A DNA stretch of 64,000 nt from Arenicola marina (taxonomy: Eukaryota > Annelida > Polychaeta > Arenicolidae). Where the stretch lies: the NCBI GenBank assembly GCA_964019135.1, contig OZ025257.1, positions 16,829,971 through 16,893,970 of the forward strand, written 5' to 3'. Below the pieces are notes generated by a model. The model had not been told where the DNA came from and did not search any database. It worked only from the letters and a program-made list of their open reading frames with translations. Position numbers and translations under genes: made by a program. This document shows positions 47,974-60,724 of this stretch, piece after piece. Every line of letters begins with the position of its first letter. Positions within the stretch are counted from its first letter, which is position 1.

Positions 47974-48915
47974 CTAAGTAATAAAATAAGGATTTATTCT
48001 CCCCACTGAAAACCCTTGCTTGCTTTTTGGTTCATAGTTGCACTGGAATATCTCGATAATCTGTCCTGCCCTTTTGGCTGACTCCCAGACGTCGCCCAAC
48101 TTCTGCATCCACCCGTACCTGTTATCCGGGTAGTTGTCCAGCAGGATGATGTTGTCCACGCTGACCATCTGCCGGAAGTTATTGAGGTCCGAGAGACACA
48201 CGGGGTTTGTGTGGCCCCCGTCGATGGATATGACGTCACACATGACTGCGGGGTTTGCCTGGCGGAACACCGGAAGCGAAGTGATGGAATCGCCCCACGT
48301 GACCGTCAATCTGCCTGGAAACCGTTGCTGTAGGTATTCGGCCATCGGGTGTGCGTAGTTATGTTTACCGATGTCGAAGGAGTATACACTGGTGTTGGAG
48401 TTCGCCTGTAACCACATAAAACTACTGTGGCCACCGTTAAACCCGGTCTCACACACTGTCCTGACTAACGGCGCGCGGACTATGTGGTAATAGGCGATGA
48501 ACTCCTCTATGTACTTTGCACTTGAGCCCTCCGTTATGCCACCCACCAAGTTTAACCTTTCATTAAACAGATCATACTCCCTTTGGAACGGTTCAGGGAA
48601 AGGCGAATCCTTGTCAATGTTGTTGAATAAATCTTGACAATGCGTCAAGCCGTTCGGTACAAAAGAGAAGATATCATCCCAGTTCCATGTTTGTCTGAGC
48701 GGACTAACAAGACCCTCGGGCCGGCTGGGTGGCCGGCCTAGTACGATGGAACCCAAGGCCGCCGTGGTCCGGGAGTAACCACTGTGACCGGTGCTGTACA
48801 GATAAAGGACGCCGAGGAAGATGAGGGCTGAGAAGACGAGCCACAGACTTACTCTGTTGGGGAGACGCCATGCAGTGTACGAACCGGGTTTGCCCGAGCT
48901 TGGCTCCTGCATCAT
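47974..48915 (-). CDS. Membrane-anchored class I SAM-dependent methyltransferase, paralogue 2
   Basis: A 313-aa paralogue of the 40667-41605 gene with the same layout. There is a signal-anchor helix at about 23-43 (LWLVFSALIFLGVLYLY), a stem, motif I CETGFNGGHSS (155-165), ISIDGGHTNP (230-239) and ILLDNYPD (257-264). The catalytic half is about 83% identical to paralogue 1, with one extra residue after DNYPD. Substitutions spare the SAM-binding and acidic motifs, so both genes look functional. From the end of the helix through the stem (residues 38-69) the DNA is perfectly identical to paralogue 1 for 94 bp. The start was chosen as for paralogue 1; the frame is open to 48987. The substrate is unknown. 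Confidence 0.85.
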   Translation of the reverse strand: MMQEPSSGKPGSYTAWRLPNRVSLWLVFSALIFLGVLYLYSTGHSGYSRTTAALGSIVLGRPPSRPEGLVSPLRQTWNWDDIFSFVPNGLTHCQDLFNNIDKDSPFPEPFQREYDLFNERLNLVGGITEGSSAKYIEEFIAYYHIVRAPLVRTVCETGFNGGHSSFMWLQANSNTSVYSFDIGKHNYAHPMAEYLQQRFPGRLTVTWGDSITSLPVFRQANPAVMCDVISIDGGHTNPVCLSDLNNFRQMVSVDNIILLDNYPDNRYGWMQKLGDVWESAKRAGQIIEIFQCNYEPKSKQGFSVGRINPYFIT

Positions 48916-49009
48916 GTTGAATAACACAGGTAGGTCTTGGCCCAATTGTTCAATCCGTATGACATGGATGTAGCATAAGTAACTCATTCAATTTAATTGC
49001 ATTTGCATC

Positions 49010-49110
49010 GATTTGCCGCAGCTGCCATATGCGATGATTGGTTTAGCCCACGCCCACCATCTCCCCACCATAGACTCACATAGAGTGTCAGTCAACGCAC
49101 GTGGCAATTG
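49010..49110 (-). promoter_or_regulatory. Promoter module, unit 2 (diverged)
   Basis: It shares GCGATGATTGGTTTAGCC (CCAAT), the CACCATC...CCAC block and CACGTGGC (49098) with the other modules. It is shorter, and the LINE fragment follows directly. Confidence 0.5.
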
Positions 49111-49119
49111 AAATCGATA

Positions 49120-49186
49120 ACTGAGCTGCGCTTGAGTAAGCTTAGCCCGCTGTTGTTCGCATTGTATATCAGCGAATACGTTGGCA
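49120..49186 (+). mobile_element. LINE reverse-transcriptase fragment c (split by the BEL element)
   Basis: It reads LSPLLFALYISEYVGM on the plus strand. The LINE sequence resumes at 55478 (GGCATGCTCTCCGAAGCGC) after the BEL element, with GGCA duplicated at the junction. Fragments a and d show the uninterrupted order. Confidence 0.75.
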
Positions 49187-49337
49187 TGTTCTTACGATGG
49201 TATTCACGAAACTTCTTGAAGCGAAATATACCTTTATTTTCTTCAAATCACACCAAGCCGGCCTCGTTACCGGAAACACAACAAAACTCTCTAATTACCG
49301 ACAACAAAACGTTACATGCTTCCAAACCAACCGAACA
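49187..49337 (-). repeat. BEL/Pao 3' LTR
   Basis: 151 bp, TG...CA ends. About six substitutions and one length difference from the other LTR. Confidence 0.9.
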
Positions 49338-49499
49338 TCCTCCCCTTGCTTGATGTGACAATATCAACACGCTAGTAGGTCGAACTTAAACTAGCCCACT
49401 TAATACTGTTTTACACGGACAGGACGTTTTAATCCACGGACGTAATGTAAAACCGCTTCATAATGTGTTCTAGTGTTACATCAATTGCTATTAATGTTT

Positions 49500-52400
49500 A
49501 TTTACTTAAAACGCTAATAATCCGGTTAATGTTCATCGTCAAAACGTTATGGTGCCTTCAAAGATCCACCAGTGGACACAGTTTAACTATGGGTCGACGC
49601 ATGATACTGCCTCTGACTTTGACGTCAGCGACGCGAACGCGCCCATCACGTCCAGGATAGGTCGCGACGACACGTCCCAGCGGCCACTGACCACGCGGAG
49701 TATCAGGCGATACAACGATCACGAGATCGCCAGTCTGTAGATCCCTGCGATCGCGCGCCCACTTCTTTCTTGCGTTCAGGCTAGGTAGCCACTCGGAAAG
49801 CCACCTGTGCCAGAAATGGCGCACTAGCTCCTGTACCCGCCTCCAGCGTTTTCTTGGGTTGAACGCTACTCTGTCCACAGCTTCAGGTGCAAATCTGCCG
49901 CCAACCTGACCGTGTAGAAAATGGTTGGGTGTGAGGGGCACACAGGCAGCTGGGTTTGCCGACTGATATGTTAACGGTCGAGAGTTAATCAATCCCTCTG
50001 CCCCCACCACGGCACTAAGCAGCTCTTCATCCGTCACGTCTGCGGATCCCAGGATAGCGTAGATGGCCTTCTTCGCTGCCTTAATCATAATCTCATGCAC
50101 GCCGTTAAAATGGGGGGCCGCAGGCGGATTAAAATTCCACTTCACCCCGTCGCTGGCCGACCTCTCCTGTATTTGCTCTTGGTCCAGAGCCGCCAGCCCT
50201 CCCAGTTCGTTAGCGGCACCAACGAAGTTTGTCCCGTTGTCCGATAAAACTTCAGTTGGCATACCGCGTCGCGAAGCCATGCGGAAAAAGGCGTTTAGGA
50301 AAGAGTCGGTATCAAGCCCATTGGCAACTTCCAGGTGGATCGCTCGGGTGGCAAGACACGTGAACAAGCACAGGTATCTGTTTTGTCGGGTCTTGCCTTT
50401 CCCCTGTTTTGTGAAGAATGGCCCGGCGAAGTCCATTGAAGTCTGGCTAAACGCAGTTCCGGTAATGGGGCCATTTGCTGGGCCGCGGGGGCGGCTTTCC
50501 TCCGTTTACATTCAGAACATTCCCTTTCCCACTCCCTTATCGCCTCTCTTGCCGAGACGACCCAGTAGCGTGCTGACAACTGCGCCAGCACCTGGTTTGT
50601 TCCGCCATGCAGGCAGTGTTCATGCATGTCTTTTATTACCAGCTTGGTAATCCGATGATGGCGAGGTAAGATTATGGGGTGGCGTGCTTCCCACGGCAGA
50701 CACTCCGCGAACTCAAGTCTGCCAGTGCATCTCAGTACCCCTTTCTCGTCCATTGCTGGCTTCAATGAAGGAAGTTTGGATCCGCTCGGTAACTCTTTTC
50801 CAGCATGTATTGCTCGTAGCTCCTCTTCGAACACTTCCCGTTGTGCGAGCCGGAAGTAATACGTTTCGGCGCTAGTTATTTCATCGGGCGTGGTTGGTCC
50901 CGCTTGGCGTAGGTCACTGGGTAAGCGACAGTTTTCCACGAAGCGACGCACCTTGGCATGGACCCTCGTAAGCATAGTCCAACTTGAGTATCGTTCCGGA
51001 GTCAATCGATTCTCAAGGATATTGGTGACGAATGTTTGTGCCCGAACCTGGGTCATCCCGTGTCGGTCATTGAGTGTTTTGGCACTAACCCTCAAGGTTG
51101 TGTCGATCTTGTTTTCGGGCCACTCGTCCTCCTCTTGCCCAAGAAACGATGGCCCGTTCCACCATTTGCTCTCCGTCGCAAGCGTAGATACTGTCTTTCC
51201 CCTGGACAGCGCATCGGCCGGGTTTTGCTTGGAAGGAACATGTCTCCACTGAGCCGGGCTGGTTTTACCTTGGATTTCGCCGACCCGATTCGCTACAAAC
51301 GGTTAAAATTGCCGGCTACGACCCCGGATCCAATACAGCACATCCATGCTGTCAGACCAGAATGTCCATGAATGGGATGGTATACGTAGCGCCTTACCGG
51401 CCGTCTCAGCTAGTCGCAAACCAACGACAGCAGCCATCAACTCCAGACGAGGGATAGTGACGGCTTGCAGCGGAGCCACACGGCACTTCGAGGCAACAAG
51501 ACGACAAGTAGCTTCCCTATCGGCGTTGGTGTGTCTCACATAAGCGACGGCTCCGTAAGCGGCAGTGGAGGCGTCCACGAATACGTGCAGCCCAGTGTCC
51601 TTCGGTTCTCCAGGTAGCCGGAGACAACGAGGAATGCGTATGTTTTGCAGATCGTTAAGCTCACCAAACCACTGTCTTGCTTTTGTTACTGTCACTTCAT
51701 CTAATGGATCGTCCCAGTCCAGGCCAGCTGCCCACATTTCCTACAGAAGGACTTTTGCACGAACGGTGTACGGCGTCAGAAACCCCAAAGGGGCAACTAA
51801 TGTTGCTATCCTCTTCAGGAATTCGCGTTTTGTATATGTCAAATCGTGTGGAGATTGGTTGAAGCGAAATAGGAACTCGTCTTCCATGGGTGACCACATG
51901 ACTCCGAGAGTTTTGACGGCAGGGATCTCACCCCGATCGAGATCCACCTCTTTCGCGCAGTCTGAGTGAGGAATGTGTTCCAATACGTCAGGCGCGTTAG
52001 AAAGCCACTTCCTGGCGTGCATTCCAGCCGCGTTCCATAGACTTGTTGTTTGATTATAAAAGTCGATGCCTTTCTCCAAGTCTGCGACCGAGTCCATGGT
52101 GTCGTCCATGTAAGTGCTGTTAATGATGGGGTCAGCACCGACAGGCCACTCCGCTTGGTGCTGCCGGGCGTGCTCTTGGACTACAAACTGGGCCTGAAAT
52201 GGCGACGAGTTGACTCCAAACACAACCCTTTCGAATTCGTATACATCCGATTCGTTGTCCGTTTTTAGATCGCGCCACAAGAATCGATGGTATGGGCGAT
52301 CCGCAGTTTTCAGTTTTATCTGTAGGTACATCTCTTTGACATCACTCATCAGAGCAACGGGGTCGCGTCGGAAACGAAGGAGAACATCCACCAAGTCGTT

Positions 52401-52600
52401 TTGTAACTTGGGTCCTTGTTCGACGACATCATTGAGTGAGATTCCTTCGCACTCGGCTGACGCATCGAACACGATCCTTGGTTTCCTCATCAGGTTTCTG
52501 TTCATTAGGGGAAACTTTGCGAATGTACCCCTTGTCCTGATAATCCTGTAACACCCCTGCGTATGCCTCACCAACCTTTGGGCATTTCAACAGGCGTTTT
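49500..52600 (-). pseudogene. BEL/Pao pol region (RT, RNase H, integrase), fossil
   Basis: The region is recognisable from the BEL-type reverse transcriptase signature (RIVFDASAECEGISLND, TYMDDT), the RNase H start (VFVDASTAAYGAVAY), the integrase core (MDFAGPFF, LSDNGTNFVGAA) and the C-terminal domain after it (PRGQWPLGRV). It is a broken retroelement gene with no host role visible. Confidence 0.85.
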
Positions 52601-55310
52601 TCAGTATTTTGCAGTCTGCGCAATGCCATACTGTAGTTGTCCGGTAGTTTGGGTCTATCGACTTTCCACGGCGTAGCAACCTGGTAATGGCCATCCCGAA
52701 ATACTAGAGACTTTGACACGATGTCCATAGCGGCCTTGTCTCCCGGTTTGACAATTTGAGTACCTTGGACATCTTCAAGTTCCCAAAAGCGACGAAAAAG
52801 TGCTTCAAGGTTGTTCGAATCCTTCACGAAAAAGGCGAAGTTTGCCTGAGGGCTACGCGTCGCCATCTCGGTTTTACCGACGCAGGTCCACCCCAGTGGC
52901 GTCAGTCGAGCGATAGGCTCTCCAGGAAGTCCGCGTATGTCCTTTAATGAATACAGAAGATCAGATTGATCCACACCGATCAACAGGTCGACGATGGGTC
53001 GTGGCCCAACCTTTCGGAAGCTAATTCCTTCCAGATGCGTCCACTTGTGCTTTGCTTCATTCCAGTTCACCACCTGCATGTCTCTCGTCACACGTTCTGT
53101 GGTATACGCTGACGCTTCCTTATGCAGATCGCCGTGGACACTTTGAATTGTGAAATCAACAACAGCTGTGTCAAAACGCTCTTGATTGCCATTCAGGACG
53201 TTTACAGTTAGTTCTTGGTGGGTTCCGTCGAGGCCTAGTTCCGCAGCTATGTCGCTGTTCAAATAGCTCTTGCTACTTGCCTCGTCCAATAGAGCATTCA
53301 CCTTCAATTTCCGCCGTCCGTTGGACAGATAGACAGGCACTGTCCTTAGGGCGACAAACTCTGTAGACTTTGTATGCTCAGTCAACATGGTTCTCGGGCT
53401 TCGCTCCCCTTCCATGGTGGAGTTACCATGGGAACTTGCTTCCGTGTTTCTACCATTTACTGACCTCACTGAATCCCTGTCTCTTACCTCGGCTTCACGT
53501 GGACGGTCTGATTGAGGGATCACTCGATCCTTGTGCAGCAGACGATGATGGGATAATTCGCATCCATTTAGACCGCATGTTCGACCCCAAATGCACGCTT
53601 GGCCTTGATGACCATCCCCGAGGCACCTGAAGCAAAGTCTGTGTTCCTTGGCCACGTTCCAACGGAGTTGTATTGACATGGCCCGGAAGCGGCTACAAGC
53701 CCACATGCCATGGCGAGACTGACACAGGTGGCACTTTGACTGCGGCTTCATAGCACCCTTGGTCTCGTCTTGGGTCAGGAACGTCCGCCCAGTTGAAGGG
53801 GTCTTCTCTTTTCTTCCCCAGTCCTTGTTGATTCCACATATAGTTTCTGATGCAGTTGTGAGGAACTCGGCTTCTCTGTCAATGAAGTCTCTTAAGACTA
53901 GCACGGTTTCCTCACGATTACTTTCACAAATCCACTGTTTGTACTCGGCGAGTAGCGATTTGCTCAACTTGCGCTGGATAGCTATATATAAGGATCCGTT
54001 CCCTAGCTTGGCTTCATGAAGGTTGACAACGACCATATCTAACAATTCTGCCAAGCGCTCCAAATCCTTTTCGCAGTTGTCTCTAACAGGCTTGAACTGA
54101 TCTAACTCTTCGAGGCGCAGAGTTAGTGCCCGCTGCCTTCCGCCATACTTCCTCTCTAGCCGAGCCTTGGCCACCTCATAAGCTTGTGCCGAGAAGCCCG
54201 AGCTTTCCCCCACCTTTAACGCTTCACCTTGCAAGCTCTCTCGCAGGCGCAGCAGTTTGTACTCCGGCACTATGCTGGCGCTGTCGACACATGCATCAAA
54301 GGCTGATCGCCAGGCTTCCTAAGCTCTCTTGTCCCCAGAGAACTTGGGCAGACTCACCCTGGGAAGGAGTACTGAGGGATCTGCATTCACGCCACTACAA
54401 CTGTTTCCTGCTTTTCCCAAACCCACAGGGTAATTTTCATTGGGTAATAATTGTTGGGACCCCACTATTGTTCCATGGCGATGACCCTCTGGTTCAAGAC
54501 CTCCAGACTGCTGATATGACTGCATATTTGCCGCTGACACTCTTCTATTTGGACTTGCCTGAGGCTGGGTGCTGAGAGGCTGATGTACATGTAAGGCAGT
54601 GGATGGCATTGCAGGCAGCATAAATGGCGTCGATGTAATAACCCGGTGATTAGCTGGTTGGGTCTGAGTGGCAGCCACATACTCTGATAACTCGTGTGAT
54701 GCATGCGATAAATGCTGTTCACCTGGGTGGGTTGCAACGTAGGTCCGGTTAATTACGTTCTGGTGTGGTGATACAGATGGCTGCTGTGGTCCTTTCATCT
54801 CTCGTATATGAATCTGACATTGTTCGAAAGTTCTTTCAATTTGAGACGCAATGCGTTCAAGTTCAGCCTCCCGTTGGCTGATTTTATGTCGGAATTGTTC
54901 CGACAGTTGTCTTGGAGTGCTTTGCTGTTCTGGCACCGGCTGCACGGTTGGCAGCCGGCGAGGTGCCTGAGACCGAGTTTGCGGATAACAGTGCTGTAAA
55001 TGCTGTTGCACCATTCGACTATAATCACTGAATCTTTCTTCAATATCTTCGAGTTCGCGTCCTACCAGTCGGACGTTCCTGTTATCGCCGATGCCTTCAT
55101 AGAATTCTTCTAACTTTTCACAGGCAAATATCACTCCTTCAAATGCTATGGTCACAGAGTCCAAATTTGAATTTATCTCTTTTTGGCCGCATCCGCTTTC
55201 CATAGATTGCAGCAACCGCGTGCTGGTGCGAGTGAATACAGCCTTCGCCTTAGCTTTCTGATTTTTCAGCTGTTCCACGGTTATGTTATATGTAAGACTC
55301 ACGGTCAACC
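52600..55310 (-). pseudogene. BEL/Pao gag and protease region, fossil
   Basis: A coiled-coil-rich, glutamine-rich N-terminal part is followed by a DUF1759-like gag segment, CCHC-like knuckles (CHLCQSRHGMWAC, CFRCLGDGHQGQAC) and a DUF1758-like protease segment. This is typical of BEL/Pao elements. Treated as a fossil. Confidence 0.8.
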
Positions 55311-55327
55311 ACGCTCTGCTACCAAAA

Positions 55328-55477
55328 TGTTCTTACGATGGTATTCACGAAGCTTCTTGAGCGAAATATACCTTTAATTTCTTCAAATCACACCAAGCCG
55401 GCCTCGTTACCGAAGACACAACAAAACTCTCTAATTACCGAAAACAAAACGTTACATGCTTTCAAACCAACCGAACA
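55328..55477 (-). repeat. BEL/Pao 5' LTR
   Basis: 150 bp, TG...CA ends, with the primer-binding-site region directly inside. Confidence 0.9.
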
Positions 55478-56544
55478 GGCATGCTCTCCGAAGCGCAATG
55501 CTCATGCATTTGTCAGGAGGACATGTGTGCGCGAAAAATCATAGTGTTTACGTATTTCATATACCGTGTTCTATCTTCTGACATCAAGAAAGTGTGTCAA
55601 CACTAGGTTGTTTCCGTTATATTTTCGAGAAGAAATGTTAGAGCATACGTCTTTTCCCGCCCTTTTTCCTGATCACATCATCGTCATAACGTAACCGAGC
55701 TGGATTCCCGAGGAAAAATATACCGAGCGGGTCTGCATGGAATTGGGACATAGAGCGCTCTCCTGCTGGTTACGACTTAGTACTTGGAACCAGGCAAGCT
55801 GCGCCGGCGACGCAGTGAGCAAGGGGAAGGTCGCATTTCGTCTTACTTGTAACTTAAAGAAAACATAGTTCACGTTTTATTGAGACAATATTGGTAGATT
55901 GCTCTTTGAGCTTGTAGTTTTCTATGATACCAGTCACGCTCAGTAAAGCCATCGGCCGGGTGATTTCTAAATATTTACACTGATCTGGAGTGATCGGATG
56001 ACAAGTATGGGCTTTCGACAATCAAAATAAACACAAAAAAAGACCAGTAGTGCCACATCTCCGTTTACACAGAAAACGTTTACATAAACGTATCATATTT
56101 TGGATAAAATTATGCATCATTTAACATTTAAACTGGTGTGCATTTAAACTTACCAAAGAAGTATATACATGTATCTAGTTTGCTTTCGTCATATATTATT
56201 TTAATGGCTTTATAACTCATTAAAGAGTTATGAAGTTCGCAGTTAACAAGATAACACTTATGGAATTACTTTTTATCACTTTTGATAATTGGCGATTAAT
56301 CGATAAGGGCAAAAAGCTACACGATGCACGCACACCCCCACCAATTCCTGGTCTCATGTGGGTTGCACTTCATGGCTTGCTCGCGCGTCGGGTACCAGGG
56401 CGTATGAGCAGCTATGTATCAGGGTTAGGCGTTAACATGTCTCCTTCCTTTTTTGGTATCACATTCAAAGTTTGAAGTAAAATGTCTAGCGCTTACAAGC
56501 GTTCCCATCTTGTGCGCCAGTGGCCTTCCTTAAACCATATCAGT

Positions 56545-56770
56545 ATATATCAGTATGTCGTGACCGAGAAACGGCACGCACAGCTAGGCAACTGGGCAGC
56601 GAGGCGGGCCATTTAAATCGATAACCATACAAGTCTTTTGTGTGTGACGTCATGTTTGATTGTTCTGCACCATGTAACCATGACTGTTTATTGAAGGGAC
56701 CGCAGGGCGGTTTGGATCAGATTACAGTTCAGCGGGAAGTGGCCCTAGCTACCACTGACCCAGATTAAGT
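56545..56770. repeat. Dispersed repeat, copy 2
   Basis: Counterpart of 33120-33350 (GGCGGGCCATTTAAAT, ATAACCATA, GAAGGGACC, GGCGGTTTGG). Family unknown. Confidence 0.55.
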
Positions 56771-57612
56771 AGTGCGGTACGGCAGTTGTGAGCATAGGCG
56801 GGTCTATTCACGCACGTGCAGCGTTCAGTAAATGGGTCCACTCTAACACTGCCTTTGCCACTGTGATTGAATAGACTGTTCAATTAATCGTGACTGTAGT
56901 ACGTACTGCCAATCCACAAGGAATACAGTATCATTGACTTTGAGACTTTAAAATGTTCATCACGCCTTTCCCTAAACTCGCGCAATTGTTGATTGATGCA
57001 TAGTTGCGACGTTTGTCTACATAAGGTAGGGACGGAAATATCGGTTGCGGTTATCACAAATAAGTCGCTAGATTTGCACCGTATCATATGGTGATATTGT
57101 ATGAGAGTTTTGCGGTAGGACTAACTGAGCAAGAAAAGACAATGACATTAACTAAATAAATTACTAGTGTGTTTGAATCCCTCGTCAATAGCAAAAGAAT
57201 AATTACATATTTCAACTCACATCAACTAAATAATTGAGTTCATAAGTAATATATCGTAGCACGCCATGGTCATACACTTTAAATCTGCATTTTGAAAGAT
57301 ATTTTATCAGGCATATCATCATTTCAAGTATCGCCTTTCTGATGAAGCCTTTTCACTTGTCATAAACTCCAGACGCTATATTCTCTATAGTTGATCGATA
57401 ATTGAAATTACTCACGCAGTATTTTACTTTCTGAATAAAGAATATTAGATTACTTCGTACGAATGATATGGAAAAGCCTGAATTCGTTAACGATATATAT
57501 CCATATTGGCATTTATCTTTAATTTAAATGGTAAGCGGAAAAATAAATATCATATAATGTAATTACAAATTATATCTCGCAATAAAAATGTAACAATTTT
57601 GGGTGGTTCACA

Positions 57613-57653
57613 TTTAATGGAAACGTTTTACAAAGTAAAACGTTTCCATTAAA
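57613..57653. repeat. Perfect inverted repeat (19-bp arms, 3-base loop)
   Basis: TTTAATGGAAACGTTTTAC is followed by AAA and its exact reverse complement. It is too short for a MITE with internal sequence and may be a cruciform-prone palindrome. No T-run follows that would suggest a terminator. Confidence 0.85.
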
Positions 57654-58109
57654 TTATTATTCAGTTTTAACTGCACCGGGCAGTATGCTTGCTACATTGT
57701 TGCAACACACATCATTATCGGCGAACTGATCAGGAAAAATTAAACTGTATGCGTTAACTAATGGTGTCAAACGAACTATTGTCGCGGTGTTGTCAAGTTA
57801 ACCGATGAGTATCGATTGTACTGTCAACTAAAGCCGTTCTCATCTGAGGCGGCGCCACTGCGCCATACAACACTCAGCCACCAGAACGAGGCCGGACGTG
57901 ACGAGTACAGCTGCCTGTTTGTAGCAGACGTCGTAGATCTAGTGCATGGAGACGACGGGTGAGCCGAGGCGGGCGGGGGCGGCATCTAATGGTCCCCCGG
58001 GGTGGCAGCACGTATCCCACTTCAATCTTCAATCAATGCGTGCTGCCATACGTCAGCAATGCTAGCGGACGAAGGGCAAAGATTCTTATTGATGTAAAAA
58101 GGAAGATTT

Positions 58110-58320
58110 TATGTCTCTAGGCCATATCGTGGCAATGAGAATGATGACATTGAAAGTAGATAGGAGCCATGTCTCCAAAATAGCCCCTTTACACTTTGGG
58201 GAAAAAAACAAGATCTGATGGCATCTTCATCCAACATGGACATTTAGGATTCGAACCACGAAACGAATAAGCGGATGCACTAGCAACCACGTGGTTACCG
58301 CGCAAACAGTGGCCTGAAGA
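58110..58320 (-). mobile_element. tRNA-derived SINE, copy 4 (diverged)
   Basis: The minus strand has the cleanest box B of all copies (GGTTCGAATCC at about 58252). The upstream head is GGCCACTGTTTGCGCGGTAA, and the body contains GGAGACATGGCTCC and CACGATATGGCC, matching the family body. It is probably an older subfamily member. Confidence 0.6.
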
Positions 58321-59539
58321 CCAGCTCCCATCAGTTATTGGGTGGCAGTACCGTAGAGGTGCTTGATAAATTGTATGTAATTTTGGCGCCTTAGATCTTG
58401 CGGAAACGGCAGATGTACGTTGATAACCCAACTAAGAATAACCCTCATCATGCTTAACAGTAAATATGACATATTATATATAGGTAAAATTGAAAGAATA
58501 ATTAGCGTTTCCAGTGGTGGGCACGGTGAAATATTACATAAGAGTCGCCGGCCTTGAGGATTATATAGGTTGCACCAGAAGGTTCCCGCGTTGTCCTCTG
58601 AGCGAGGTTTCTTGTATCTGAAAGCAGATTAATGTAAGAAGTGGTTCTAACCATTATTCAACGATGTCTTGCCCCTATATAGCTGAAATGGGTTCGCGGT
58701 ACTGCGATTTCTTCTGTAGTCCTATCGAATGCTGGCTATAAATCTCTGAAGTGATTGGGAACATTTTCATACGGGGATCAGCCGCTATGTATGGTTTGGC
58801 CAAGCGTGATGATGTCACTAAGGCGAAGGACTCTGATTGGACCTTGTCGAACAAGGGGGTTATATTGAGAGCCATAAAAGTGGGGTCAGTTTGGTGAAAG
58901 GTCCCCATCCGACACCATAACCTCACCCAGGGCTCTGCAGTCGATGACTTCCAAGCAATGACCATTAAAAAAGTTAAAATGTGATATATACTCATCAGTT
59001 TATCTTAGAGACGCAGATATTTGTCACTAAGACCTGTTAATGTGATATTAAGGTGGAAACTATCCATGCCACAAATAAATGAAAAACACGACGCACGTCG
59101 CGGACAAATTTGAGTTTTGTATTTAATAAAGTATATAATGCGTATCAACAAAACGTTCCTTCCACGTTATCATTCCGTCATAATATTGTCTATTTGTCAT
59201 TGCTTTATTTACAGTACAATAGTGGCTCATAAGTATAGATGCCTTAATCATCGAAGGAACTGCCTTATTCTCAATACAAAAGTGGATCATATGTATGGAC
59301 ATTGTGATTATTAGTAACACCGAAACGAATCATGATTTATTGGTATGCTACTTTAAATTCGATTCAAGTTACTTGTAGTGAAATACAGTGTCATGTACTT
59401 ACTTCTATAATGTTCACAAAAAAAGCTTCGCCAAGAGTTCCAAATTTGTATTGGTTTCCAGCGAGTTGAAGGGCAGTATGAACTTGGGGACTAACACAAG
59501 TGCCACCATGTTGTTGGGGTAGGTGACACTCATCACTAT

Positions 59540-59890
59540 GTAGTATAACCACGCGTGTCGGCAGTGACATGCGATGCTTGACTAAGCCCCGCGAACCATC
59601 ACCCACTACACAGACACTGGTGGATGAGGTAAAAAAAATCAGACAAAACACGTGGCGCCTGCCCTGTGATGGCGAACAGCGTTTTGATTTGACAGTCGAC
59701 GGGATCGATCTTCTGGCAGAGGGCGTTTTATTAACATTGCGTAGTTGATGCATCACTGGTGACCATAGAGATTCGAAATATCAAACCAAAAATGTCATGA
59801 CATAGAGGAGCCATGCAAGTGGAACACCATACCCGTTTGCGAAGAAATACATACGCTATTTATTCTATATAAGCATAGACATTTGTCACT
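59540..59890 (-). promoter_or_regulatory. Orphan copy of the methyltransferase promoter module (unit 2)
   Basis: It is nearly colinear with 44250-44640, with CACGTGGCGCC at 59649. No methyltransferase coding sequence lies directly downstream on the minus strand. Confidence 0.6.
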
Positions 59891-59899
59891 TAACTCTAA

Positions 59900-60690
59900 A
59901 GCCGACTAATAGTAACTGCACACCGCCCCAAGAAGCCAGAACCCAGAAGCCAAGCGACACCCATTCATCATTGTCACGTTATCAAGTGAATGATAAATGT
60001 ACATAACACAATATAAAGCTGTCCAGCCCTACTTCACATCTTATCTTGCATCTGGCATACTTACACAGCTAACATTAAAACACTAATTTTGTTATATGCA
60101 TACATGCAAGCAAATCACCCACATTCGTCAACTTAAATGATAGCTAAATAGATACAAGTAGCAGAACAACTTCGATGCGCTTGAGGTGAAACAAAACCAA
60201 GACTCCTTACTTTAAGGAAGTTGAAGACATGTGGACAGTATCTTCAAGCACAATTGACACTTAGCCAACAAATGTCAAACTGTCCGATGAGACATTAACA
60301 ATTTACGCAGACACAGCAGAATTATCAACAACTGACAAGATGACCATGCAGAATAAATTATCTAATTATACGCAAGTAATCAAATATATATCATTACTAA
60401 ATCTGACCAAGAGTGAAACCAAAGACTAATTAATATACCTTCGATCTCGCAATCATGTCAAAATGTAGATAAAACGTTTAAAAACTGCCGCCTGGTCGAC
60501 ACTAGTCAATGGAAAACAAGCGGATCTCTTCCCACTTTCGCTAAGTAGGTCGCACTCTTGTTATTTAACTGCGCTCTTACATTTTAACTTCTGGCAATCA
60601 GCCTACACTAACACAGGCAGAGCATACACTCCGCCGAGCACATTATACTCAGCCTACATCATATGGATTCTCTCTCTGTTCTCTATTTAA
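59900..60690. repeat. Intergenic duplicate, unit 2
   Basis: Counterpart of 46181-46850, with a private stretch of about 250 bp near 60025-60290. Noncoding. Confidence 0.7.
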
Positions 60691-60724
60691 CGCAATAACT
60701 AATACTTCTCTTTAATATCATCCT

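Larger units (their letters stand above)
49187..55477 (-). mobile_element. BEL/Pao LTR retrotransposon fossil, near full length
   Basis: An old element on the minus strand, with both LTRs (150-151 bp, TG...CA), a 4-bp target duplication GGCA, a primer-binding-site region just inside the right LTR (TGGTAGCAGAGCGTGG) and a purine tract (AAGGGGAGGA) next to the left LTR. Parts in order: a gag-like region, zinc-knuckle region, aspartic protease, reverse transcriptase, RNase H, integrase and a C-terminal DUF5641-like domain. It looks nearly complete in layout but broken, with a handful of breaks. The LTRs are about 95% identical, so the insertion is not very recent. It lies inside a LINE fragment, which is therefore older. 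Confidence 0.9.
55500..59530. other. Noncoding interval of unit 2
   Basis: No gene recognised. It contains the dispersed repeat at 56545-56770, a perfect hairpin at 57613-57653 and a diverged SINE at about 58110-58320. Confidence 0.4.
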
